A stretch of 64,000 bases of DNA from NCBI GenBank assembly GCA_029964075.1, contig CM057140.1, positions 5,288,643 to 5,352,642 of the forward strand, in the 5' to 3' direction. Each line of letters begins with the position of its first letter. Within the stretch, counting starts at the first letter, position 1. This document shows, piece after piece, positions 35,633 through 48,200 of this stretch. The notes beneath the pieces are model-generated. The model was not told where the DNA came from. It did no database searches and saw nothing but the letters and a program-made list of their open reading frames with translations. Both the position numbers and the translations under genes were made by a program. The DNA comes from Patiria pectinifera (taxonomy: Eukaryota > Echinodermata > Asteroidea > Valvatida > Asterinidae).

Positions 35633-38600
35633 CTGGGGGAAAAATCGGAAAAGTAAGAATCAATCAACACTTAACCATACGTGTTTAAACAAAACCTGGA
35701 AAATTGGCGAAATCAACATTTTTCTGTCTGAAGTTTTATAAATGTAGCATCTAACAGCATACATGCATTATGTGATTTAACCGGCAAATGCTAACATACA
35801 AACCTGAGTTTCAAAGTGATATCAGCATGTTGTTCCTGAGAGTCCCAGGTATACATATGAACCCTAAAGTGTATGCTATGACAAAAATGGTGGAATACAA
35901 ATGTACATGTACTTGACTCCTTTTAGGGAAGCAAACAAATTAGAGAAATTGGATGATAAATGTACTTACACCTGTTTGATTGTGTTATTGACGGTGGCAA
36001 ATGGCCTCTCTCCGATCGATGAAAAATTGTTTTGGAACATGGATCTAACATAAAAATTGAAAATGCAGGATAATATTTTTTGCTCATTAATTTTGCAAGC
36101 ACTAGCGTAAGTTGTTAGCATTAATGGGGTTTTCAAAATACTTGTTTTAGTCTTCGGCTTTGCCTCTGACGTATGAATCAAGGAGATGCAAACCAAATGG
36201 AAATAATATAACCTTTGGTCTCATATTATACGATAAAATGCTCCTAAAGCATAACAGGCACCAAAACGTAGCTGGAGTCCCCGAAGTCGGGTGCCTAAAA
36301 TTGCCCAAAGCCGAAGACGAATCCAGGACTTCGAAAAGTGTGTGAATTGACAGATACAATTGGCCCCGCGAACGGTTCACAATGTACTTGCACTTCTATG
36401 AAAATCGGACTTCTTTACCCTGGGTTAAACCCTCTCACCTACGTGGTGTTACTCTCCTAGTTATCTTCGCTATGGCATGCGCAGTACTACCAATAAGTCC
36501 GTATTTCATTGAAACATAAATTCACGCTACACCGGACGCGCGTCATGCAAGTGCACGCAATGTTGGACGAAAAACGTTGCTATGATTGGTCAAAGCTTCA
36601 TGGGGCGGAGCTTTGTGGTTCGATCTTCTTTTGGCTAATTGAGTTATTTCACGTGACGTCACAGTTCAGTAATTACCCACGCTCCTGCCATATTGAACGT
36701 CTACTGTTGCAGACGAGTAAATAATGTGCCATAAACTCCAGTGACAAGTACATGTACGCCTACTTCCAAAATTTAGGGGAAAAAATACCCACAACTCTCC
36801 AAATCGGATATTTACCGTGACGATACCGCAGAGCATGCACGTTACGCATTTAAGCATTGTACATGTACTGTAATCGAGCACGCTATAGACGGCACAAATG
36901 GCCGATTTTGCACCGTTCACGCGATACTGTGAAATGGATACAGAACCTCGATAACATTGCTGAATTAACAATTGATTGTAGACGATGTATATGTACTTAC
37001 ACATTTGTGAGCTGCGTGTTATAGAAAAGCCAGGCTTGTATCTCAATGAGAGGATTGCCAAAAGCGAATCTATAAAACAAAACAAAGACACGGGAAATCA
37101 TTTTCAAACCCTTTATCACTACACGTACAAGGGCATAATGCACCATTGTTTAGCGGAACCACACGTGATTTTCGCCAAAGGGAATTGCAACGGCCGGGGC
37201 AAGGCAATTTGTTGCCTTAAGGTTCTGGCAGGATATCCTATATTAAAAGATCATATGCTGTCTATTTGTGTGATGTCTGTCTGATATGACTTTCTTTGTA
37301 AAAGGCATAAAGAGTGTGCTTAAACACAAAATGCAATGATTAGTGGAGAGGCTTGGTTATTGTATTCAGGTCCTTAAATGGTATATGTAGGATCTCGGGG
37401 CAGGTGGAGCTCGTTAGCTTGGTCGGCAGTCCACCTAGGTGGACAACTCTGATCACAAACCCGGGTAGGTAGAACGGCTTAAAGAAGTATGAAAAAGCCG
37501 CATCTGTGAAGCCGAACAGAAACGACTGTTCCACAAGAACAGATCAAGTTTCTCCTTGTCACCTAGTCAGACCCCAACCAACACCTGCCCTCACTGCAAC
37601 CGGTCATTCCGCGCGAGGATCGGCCTTATCAGCCATCTTCGCACACTCAACTCTTTGCGAAGTCGTTGGTCAACTTCGCATGCGAAGGACATACATCATC
37701 ATAACATGTATGATCGGATTTCACTGTCCTCCGAGGTCACGGTTGGCACACATTAACATTATTTTATTGTTTTTTTTTGTTTTGGCATATTTGTTTCTTT
37801 CAGACTATGAGTAGCTAAAAATTACATTAGGCCTATCTCTATGATATTATTTCAAAACGCTTTGCTGTTGACGCAAAACATAACGATGATGAAAAATTGG
37901 CAAAAGTGTTTAACCCAAGGGTTACCATGCCAACCAGGGGTCAACATGCAAATTGGGGTCATAGTAATACATTATGACTCTAGCCAGCTAACGGGTGCCG
38001 TGCGGGGCGCGGCATCCCGCTAGTAGAAAATAAAATTAAAAACAATGATTCTGGCAGGATCGACACATCGCAGGATGTAACTGGAGCTTGGGAACAGAAA
38101 AGACCTGTGATTAGTAAACACTGGTTTAAACCTAGAGTGTTTTAATTGATAAAATATAAGCGATAACACTCACAGCACTTCTAGAGAGTGAAGATCTTTA
38201 AACATCTCTCTGTTGAGGACCGTGATTTGATTGCGTTGCATGAAGAGTCTCCTTAGCTTGGTCTGATTGCGAAATAAGCCATCAGGGATGGATGGGAGAC
38301 GATTGGAGCTAATGTCACTTCGAAATATGAACATATTGAGACAAATATGGAAAGTCAAACCCATGCACAATTTAAACCACGCTTCAAGTGTTTTCGAATC
38401 AGCAATGTAGGTTATTAGACATACATGTAGTGAAGGTGCACTGTTTTCTTCAGATTTCCGTTTTTTTTAGACGGGGTGGGATGGGTTAAGAATTGTAATA
38501 AATATACTTGATAATTGTCCCTCTTGCCACCCCCCCCCCCGAAGGATTAGATGAGGCCTGCTCGAATCTAGGCACGCTGTGCATAAACCACCATTCAATT

Positions 38601-41600
38601 TTGTGTCACTTATGTAGACTGTTACATGTACTGCCCCGAAAATAAAACAATTCCATGTCCGCACCTTCTTGGAAAATTCAAGCGCCACCCCAGCCAGACG
38701 CGGGCGTGTTATCGTTATTCTACAAAGCACTGAAGTCTTAATCTGCCACCTCTGCTTTTTTGTTCAAAGAAAGGATTTGTTTTTGGCGCATTATGGCGGG
38801 AAAGAAATACTGATCATTGTTGCTAAAAGATTGACTTGTGTATGCATGTGGTGATTAAGACCATAGAACGTAGTCAGTCAAAAATCTTACAGCATTTCGG
38901 TTAATGTTGTGTTGACTAGCAGATTCCCTGGTAGAAAAACTAGGTAGTTATCCACTATAAACCTGTGCAGTATAGAAACGGATACAAATCACCCCCTTGT
39001 TACATTTTGGTGATAGGCCTAGCCTCCTTTTAAAAGAAGCGTTATTAAACATTTACTCATGTCGAATCTGTTATGATAACGAATCTTGCTGGAATATTTT
39101 TTAACACACATGTACCCAGGTCCTGCAGTCAACAAATACTATATTGGACTTTAGAGCTATGAATAACTTATGAAAAGGACCTTTATTAATAAAATAACAC
39201 TTTGCTTGTAGTTTTGTACTGATCTATGACATGAAGTTTTGGTTTCAACACTTCGCGTCATTAACACATTTGCAAACACGAATAAGAAAAACTGCACTTA
39301 CAACCGCCTGATTTCAGTCTTCACGTCAAATAAACCCTCTGGTAGAGTCGTTAGGTGATTGTTATTCATTTCCCTAATACAGTTTTACAGAAATGTAAAA
39401 TGAGGTGATTACATGTTAGGCTGCTAACAGTGCAGTGTATTTCTGTATTATGTCTGTATATTGAAACAATCGAATTCCTAAATGTCCAATTTTGTAACAT
39501 TGCATTTGTATAACAAGTCGGTCGAAGCACATGTTATTATTTTTTTGACATTGACGATGAAGTTTACTTACAACTTGTTGAACTTCTTTACACCATGAAA
39601 AGCTCCAATGGCAACTCGGCTAACCCTGTTGTCAGAAAAAGAACTGAAGAGACAAAACACATCCGTTATTTAAACAATTCAACTTTTATCGGATACATCA
39701 ATTTGCAGTTATAGCTTAAAACAGGTTTATTACCCCTGTATTTTCAGTTGTCTTGAAGGCTATAGAAAAAGTCCCCAGAACAAGAAAAGTAGGATTTGTT
39801 TTTTAATAACCAAAACGTGTAAGGCAATTAATATGTAAACATTTATACTCACAATGTTCTGATTTCTTTACTACGTTGTTTGTTCAAAGGATCCACAAAC
39901 AAACTAGCTGGAATCTCGGGAATTCTATTATCTGACAAAGATCTGTAAAGCATTGAAAATTGAGAGCACTTTTGAGCAATATTTCCTTTAATAAGTAACT
40001 TCAGTGGGGTAATTTCATAATGACATTTATAATTTTGTTGATAGGGTTTGTATACTAAACACTTTAAAGGCAACATGTGTGCGCATATAAGCCAATCGTC
40101 ACGGTTGTTCATGCTGTTTCAATAACCCTTTATAACTTCAATATTACCGAAAAGTGTGATAGCTTATGTTTTGCTAATTCTCGGAATACCATTCTACACA
40201 GTATAGACATGTACTCATTGTAATTTTAGAGTAAAAATCATTTGGGCAAAGAACAACATTTTATAGAAACGACCATCTTTCATTGAAGACCTTTCTTTTT
40301 ATAGACTAGTCTCCACGACCTACAGGTACTCACATCCAGTTGATATTGGTGACTGTACCGAAGGTGTGTTCCTTTAAAAGTTGCAAACCGTTGTCTCGTA
40401 TCCAACTGTAATGCCAAAACGTATGAATAATATTGAAGATCGTAAAAGGAAAGATCGGACACTGGGTATATTTTTGTACAGACACCCATGACACCCAATG
40501 ACGTCATTAAATATGGCTATAGGGCGCCCCAAACGCTGAGTAGGTAAACGCGTGTGCGGTAAAGGTGAAACAATGTACGACATCGGGTGTAAAAAAAAAA
40601 CAAGCAGAATTTTGAAACAACTTTGAAAAAAAGTGACTTAATGAAGAAATGAAGAGACGAATAAAGGAATAAAAGGGGGGGGGGGAGAAACCTGTTAGTG
40701 AAAATAGTAACATGTTGAGATTTAGCAATGATTATCAGAGAATACAATTCAGCGAATATTAACATGTTATTATTTGCGGGAGGAGACCGTGCAATGCAAC
40801 CATTAAGGACTCAAGCGGCGACTGCTTTGAAGCCCACAATTTTCCTGAAGTTGTTCAATGAGGAAACAAGATTCAACTTTTTCACTTTGAAAAAAAATTC
40901 CGCATTGGTCAGTACGTCCCATTGGTCCGACGTCCCTTGGTCCGACCCATTACACACCGTTGGTATAACGACTTATTCAGGGTAAAGGTTAGAGAAGATG
41001 GTAGGGTTAGGGCTTGGATTAGGGTTAGGGTTAGGGTCAGTATACCTGAACCAGTTGTGGAACTACGCAGTATGTTTCATCGGACCATTGGGACGTCGGA
41101 CCAATGGGGACGTTGGGCACATGGGACGTAGGGCCACGTAGGATCATTGGGATGTCAGACCAATGCGATGTCGGACTATAGAGAGGTATCCCACTGAAAT
41201 GTCACCTTAAAATTTTCTACCGGTCACATAAGAAAAATGCTATCATAATGCTCTTCAATGAAATTAAAACATGTGCTTTTCTTTCTCTTTATTTTATCGG
41301 TTCCGCGCCCGTACCGCGATATTTATTTGATACAAATGTTAACTCGTACGGAAATTTATTTTGAAAATATAACTTTGCTAATATTTGTTTCATTAGTTTG
41401 CCTAATGCTTTATTATTGTAATCACATCGCAAAACTACTGTAGGGCCTATATGCGAATACAATTTGTTTGAGAATGAGCCTACTCAGATCTTTCGGCTGA
41501 GGCTATATTTCAAAAATGCAAATTCGCCGCCAACGTGCCCACTCGAGGTACGCCTGAATGTGTACCAGACAGACACTTAACTGAAAGGTTTCCAAAATAC

Positions 41601-42203
41601 TTTGTGATAAAGGTTAGACATAGGGGTCCGCACATAAGTACGCCTCATAGGTCCAACGTCTCATAAGTCCGACAAAATCGCACCCCCTAACCAAATAAAG
41701 GCCCATAAGTCCGACGCCTCATAGGTCCGACGCCTCATAAGTCCGACGCCTCATAGCCCCGACGCCTCGAAGGTTCGACAAATTAAACGCCTCGTTTTTC
41801 CGACGTCTGACTTATGAGGCGTCACTTATGAGGCGTCGGACCTATGAGGCGGAATAAATACATTGTATGCCTCATAAGTCCGACGCCTCATAAGTCCGAC
41901 ATTTCGGACTTATGAGGCGTCGGACCTATGAGGCGTCGGACTTATGATATCGTCGACGCGTGAGCGCTCTTTGCGGATTAAAAAAACCCCGAACAACTAA
42001 CGGATATTTCCAACGATGCGTTGGAAAGGCCTCCCTCCACTGATTTCGTCAAATGACAGCTTGCCAGAAAGAATAATTTCACAAGGAGTTTATTTTTTTT
42101 TGTTTTTTAATTAATTCATGTCTTTTATTCATCAATCATAAATCAACAACAACCAAAAGACATGGAGGAAACCTAGAACATCATGAACATAAAAGACGAA
42201 TCA

Positions 42204-42237
<34 letters not shown>

Positions 42238-45200
42238 GGGAGCGGATTTGTGTTTTGTTGTTTTCGTCTATGAAGCCTCTACTTCCTATTTCCAAGGCGA
42301 TAAGATTGGAGTTGAAACCTATCTCACGCAAATCTCGTGTTAGGTTGGCATATTTTTGCATTTTGTAGTCATGGCTTTTAGTTATGTTAGTTTCGAACAG
42401 TACCGTTAATTCAACTATGGTGATGTCTTTGTTATGTTCGTCTGTTGGATGGCGGGATGGTATTGCCGCCAGGAGCGTGTTTACCATCGAGATCGGCAAA
42501 GAGTTTGCGGTAAGAGCAGTTGTTGTACATTTTGTCTAAGGATTTACAGATTTCCAGTAAAACATTGTTGTGGCGATAGGTGTAACGGCCTTGATTGAGC
42601 ATTACTGGGTAGTAATTGAGGACGTGTAACAATGTTTCTTTGGATGTACAAAGTGTGCACTTGGGGTCAACTGACTTACCCCAGAGGCAGAGATTGGTAT
42701 TGACTGGTAGAATATCTATGATTGCATTGAGTCCAAAGCAAAGAATTTTCCGAGGTAAATTATACATTATTGATTTCCAAGTGATGTTGGATTTTTCCGT
42801 TTCCATAAGTTCTAGGAGACAGCCTTGTTTAGCAAGGGACATGATCCCATGTATTAGCAATGTCCTTTGCTACGGATGACTTGATGACTGTTTTGAGTTT
42901 GTGCAAATGCTTTTTGGAGAACGTTTTCTGAATAGGCAGTAATGGAACATTTTCTAGACCAGGATGATTCGCGGTGTAGTTTGGAGTCTAGATTCTTGAT
43001 TCTTGTGGAGGCATAAGCTAGGGCATGACATTCTCTGTACAAGAACGTGAGTGATTTGATCCCTAATCCCGAGTTGGAATGGAGGAGGGAATTGGTAGCA
43101 CTTTTGGGCAGTCCTCCCCATTTTTTCAGGTACTTATAGATGTTTTGATCGAGTGTGTTTAGATCAGTTTTACTTGTGTCGCGAGCAGGCAGGCAGAATC
43201 GTGGTGAAGAGAGTAGGTAGTTACAATACACCTTTAGTTTGTACTCATCACGGATTTTAGATTCATCTATTCTGTTAAGATACGAAATAATTTTCTGCTT
43301 AATGTGGAACATTGTGTCGCGTGCTTTTCCACTGAATGTTATTATCGACCCGAAAAATGAGTGCGGTTCATCTTTAATTGTTGGGATCAGAAAATCGGTG
43401 ATTTTGAAGATTTTTATAATAGGCTTGCCGCTGCAGAGAGACAAGGATTTGCACTTGCTGGGTTTGAGAATAAGATTCATTGATTGAGCTCGAGACACAT
43501 GTTGTTGATTATACGTTGGTGCGATTTAACTTTGGTAGTTATGAGATTAAAGTCGTCGGCAAATGGGGTACAGATGAATTCAGTGTCATCTATGGTATAT
43601 CCAAAACGTAACTCTGATTTGATGTATTGTACCAGGGGGTTAAACGCTATTACGAAGATAATGGCCGACAGGGGATCTCCTTGGAAAACTCCCTTTTTGA
43701 ATTGAAAGATTTCACTATTCCATCCAGGTCCCCTAACATAGCCTGTCAAATTGCTGTATAGGTTCTTGATATAGGCCTGGATGATGGGAGGGAACTTGTT
43801 TCTTTCAAGTTCATGATAAATAAGATTGTGTTGAACACTTCCAAATGCATCAGCAAGATCAAACCATGTAACATGCAGTGTTTTTGTTAGCTTTGGCATG
43901 AGATATGAGCTCATGCATGATTTGTGTGTGCTCAATGCATCCGTTGATACCTTGTATGAAAGCTTTTTGCATAGTAGTGTCGATAAGTTCATTGTCTATG
44001 AGGTACCTATTAAAACGTTGCGACAGTAACTGGTGATAGATTTTGGCTACGCAGCTGGTGAGGGCGATCATACGGAAGTTCTCAGGCAGAGATTCTTCTC
44101 CTTTCTTATGGATGAGGCTGACTTTGCAGCACGACCATGATCTTTGTGGTGATCCAACTTGCATGATCCGGGAGAAGAGGGTTGCCAGGAAATGATGAGT
44201 GGCTGGTAGCTTTTTCAGGATTCCGTAGGTGATTGGTCCGGGCCAGGGGATTTATTTGATGACTTGTGCTGTAAAACTGATTTGATGTCCCTCGGCCGAA
44301 CCGGTGTGAGGTCAAAGTCAGTGCCGTCATCGGGTACTCGGATGTAAGGGAACCAGTTGAGATCGTTGTGGATGAAGTGGGCTGAGGAGGAGTATTTCTT
44401 TGTATAGTACTCATGTGCACAACATTTTGTGAAGGTTGGCTTGGTAACGTCTTTGTACAGTTCGCCTTTGGTAAGGCGCTTTGCAAATTCGTAGAAATTG
44501 CTGTGAAATAGTTTCTCTTCGTGTTCAACGTTTCTTAGATCTTTGGTTTTCTTGAAGACTTTTTTGAGAGCACTATAGTGTCTGTTCGCTTCGTTGAATC
44601 TCTTGCGGTTTTCATGTGTACTGTTTTTTTCCAAACGCTCTTTTCCTCAATTTATTCATTTCCTTTTTGGCATTGGTGAGTACTCGGGGGTGATGAGAAA
44701 CATACCCCGTGTGCTTATCTGATTCAACTAGTTCCGGTTTTCCTTTGACAAAGTTGAATAATGACTCTGTGAACACATCACCTGCTTGTGATGGAGTTAT
44801 ATGACCCGACGATAGGTCGAAATGGAGAGGGCCAAGTTGTGTTTTCAGTTCCTGGTTCCAAGTTTCCCACTGTGAGCGAGGTAGGTTTGGCGTCACAAAC
44901 CTGAGTGGCATGATGCGTGACAATACACCATGACAGTAGGACCACGGGTTAACAATGGGATGAGTTCCATGGCTGGTTGCTTCTGAAAGTACTGTCCTGT
45001 CTAGAGTAGCTAGCAGGGCCAAAATGGTGACGACAGTGGCACCCGTGGCCATCTTACAGCTGGTCCAATGAAGAAAATTGAAGATCTCGGTTAATCTTTG
45101 GTTCTTAAAAGTGATTCCTGTCTCGCAGGGTTCCTGACTTCGAGGATGAGTGGATGTTAGGATTTGGGATGCAGGAGATGAGTATAACTGGGCACCAAAT

Positions 45201-48200
45201 GCAATTTTTGCATAGGCTTGACGGAGCCGTGGTGTCCAGATCAACATCCCTCAAATTATGTCAAAATATGTCTTTAAACCAAGTATGCTAATTCAACAAT
45301 AATTACGTCAGTTACTTTTTGGATAGCTGCAAATGATGGACTGTATCTTTAAATTCTAACGTATTCGTGCGTATATTCGCACCTAATCCGGGGGGGGGGG
45401 GCAAGTGGGACAATGATTAATAGCTTTGGCACATTCAGGAAGTCGTGAGTATTTCGCGCGGAAACCAGTGCAGTACAGTACAGTACGCATCCACGGGGCT
45501 CTCAAAAGTGGTACAAACGCGCCCTCTTCGTTTGCGAACGGAGCCGATAGACCTGATGCCAACACGGGTTGGCAAATTTTCATTGGACCATAGAAAAAAT
45601 AAAATGAGCAACAACCTAATGTTAAGAAAGAATTTAATAAAATGCATCTTTGTTCACCATGAATGTGTTCTGGCTAAATTACGAGGCGCAACGCCAACGC
45701 GCATGTCACACCTGTTCCCTTAAGCCCTGCCTAATAGTATTTGACCAATCACAGACGTGATTTATGACGCGCACAACTTGAACATGCAGTGTGGCATCGG
45801 AGAGGCGCACGTGTTAATTACCCACTTGTCCAGTAGGCAGGGCTTGATGGATTGATCCATTTGATGGGCGCGTGTTATTCAGAAACCTATCGGTCAAGTA
45901 ACACATACCACCCGCGCATACCACGTGTTAGTCATTAGGTGACGCGCTCTCTCTTCCGCGAAATGGGCTCATAATCAAATGTGGTTTCAGTGTTTCTTAC
46001 AATTCGTGGATCTGCAGTCCTTCAAAAGTATCCGGGCCGAGTTCCTTCAAGTTATTTCTTGAAATTTTCCTAGTAGTGTAAAAAAAAAGCGAGACCAAAT
46101 GTTAAACGGTAACAAGTGAAGCAAAACACAAACGTTAATCGAAGCCGACCTGCTCACTCCTTAAAATGGATTCCTGCATTCTTTTTACTCGTTTTTGTTG
46201 TTGTTGTATAATTCGTTGCTTGTACAAAATGACAGTTATGGAATCCAAAAAAAAAAAAAAAATTACAAGATTTTCAAGTCCTCCGGGCCAGTCAAATCCT
46301 CGGCTGATATGGTTGATATCTTATTTCTATCCAGGAATCTGATTAGACCAAGATATATCCATTTTTTCACGTCATCATTCATTTATTCAACATAAAATAA
46401 AGCAAGTGAGGGCTATCGGAAGACGCCTTCATTCGCCCAGATATTCGGCCTATTCATATAGCCTGAAGCCATTATTGCCAACCCCAGAGCTGGATCTTCA
46501 AAAAAAATCGACCCTCCCCCTATTTTTTTTAAAACAGATTCATTTAGTCCTGATACATTGGAGCTCTCTGTCGAAAGTCAAATCTGGATTTAGGACCAAC
46601 ATTGTTAAATGGGACTTTTTAGAATGTTGTCTTATGTGTTCAATGTGTGCAAGTTGGCCTTGTCATTAGACTAAACCACGAATTTCTCAAACACGTATAG
46701 CGCTGTAAAGAAAATATATATAAAAATTATGAAATATCCATGTTGCCAATACGTTTTCCCGCAAAATCTAAACTTCACTTAACATATTATTCTATTTTTT
46801 TTGTCTTCGGTATTGGTTTTGAATTTAAAAAAAGCATATTCGTTTGATACTCACAAAAATAGAAGGTTGGTGCAACTCTTGAATGCATCCGCTTCAATAC
46901 TAGTCACAGCATTCCCTGTTAAAGTCCTGCAACAAAGTTTGTGTCTTAAAGATGCGCCTTTTGCTAGGTTTGAGTTTATCCCGAAAATAGGCTTTCCTTT
47001 TGTAAATTGATGATTTTGTGGCGATGATGATATTCACTTTTGAAAGAAACATCGACCGAAATAAAATCGGTCCACGTTTAGTTTAATGAATTACTACGTG
47101 ACAATTTCGAATGATTGGCTGCCAGACAATAATGGCGTTCTCGTGGGGTAGTCTGGTTCTCGCCCACAATTAATATCGATAATATACATGTACAGGCTGG
47201 GCGCCAGGCTGCTCAAAAGGCGGATCTATTTTTGTTCCTCAAACGAAAACTGTTTTTGAGAGGGTTGCAGACCTACGAAAGGGAAAGTAATTGAGGCATA
47301 TAGTTGAAAATGCATTGAGGACAAACAAATTGAACATTTTGTTGAAAGCTATGGGGAACGCATCTTTTAGTTGACAATGAATAGCCTGTTTTTCTGTTAA
47401 ATTGAAATTTTAATTCTTTGAACATCAATTCCTGAACTTCACATTTCACATTCATGATTCTGCATTTTCAAAGCTCTAAGCGTCCATTAAATTAGTTCTA
47501 CAATAAAACGTTTTGTGCATAGTAATAATATGTTTAAGTGTGTGGATTGTAACTTTTTATCGTGCTTATGCACTTCGTTCGTACCCCCCGTCCTGCAAAG
47601 AGGGGGCTAGGAAGGGCAGTTGAGCTTCACAGAATCTTGTGAAGGAAGTGGGGATGGCATTCTGGGTCATTTATCATGACCTATGTATAAAGCATCTGAC
47701 TGCAGCTGATTAAGACTGCGGTTAGCCAATGCGCGCAAATACTATCCGAAAGCTTGCCATAGAAATGCATACACCACCATACCGGACGTGATTTCTTTTT
47801 CATTGCGGACCATGTGGACAAATTTTGAGCGTCGAATGATATGCATTTCCAAGCCTTCGTGAATTCGAAACAGAGCCTGAGCAACTGATGGGAGTCGAAA
47901 ATCTACAAAACAGATAAGTTTTATGGATTATCATACATTATGCTTCTCAATCAAAAAAAGGGCGCCGCATTTATGAGTGGGAATAAAAGAGTGATAAATT
48001 ACTCAGTCTTAACGGCCGTTTCAAACGTTGCAGTGTCGTGTCGCGATGACATGCGAGTCACAGGTTACGCGAAATCTATCCAATCAGAGCGTCAATTCGT
48101 AGGCCCTTCCCATCGTCCTGTTTGCAGGGCAGGGGGTACGAGCGAACTTCAGTACTGGTATAAGTCCAACCTCGGTCCCATGAATTTGAGCAGTATGCTC

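Larger units (their letters stand above)
42173..45247 (-). mobile_element. Decayed REL-endonuclease LINE (R2/NeSL/Hero-type)
   Basis: Minus-strand remnants cover most of a single-ORF LINE. They are an N-terminal linker (44215-45247), RT blocks 1-7 (about 43477-44164, with WFDLADAFGSVQH, GVFQGDPLS and a FADD catalytic box near 43555), thumb (42854-43498), a C-terminal zinc-finger region (CTLC...H, with Tyr in place of the last Cys, about 42600-42650) and restriction-like endonuclease motifs (VELTVLFETNI, KYANLTRDL, EIGSRGFI, about 42240-42420). Frameshifts separate the pieces. The 3' end runs into a (TAT)n microsatellite. It sits in an intron of the LRR gene in the same orientation as that gene. 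Confidence 0.82.

Noticed and set aside
35785-35850. Possible extra exon between LRR exons 14 and 15
   Set aside because: Splice-like AG and GT are only 32 nt apart and the phase-2 frame hits a stop; exons 14 and 15 join in frame without it.
41000-41040. TTAGGG repeats as a chromosome end
   Set aside because: Only a few units, internal, inside an inverted-subrepeat element with unique sequence on both sides.
45383-45647. Overlapping short ORFs near 45.5 kb
   Set aside because: Located in a dispersed repeat also present in the 21-kb element; no conserved frame.
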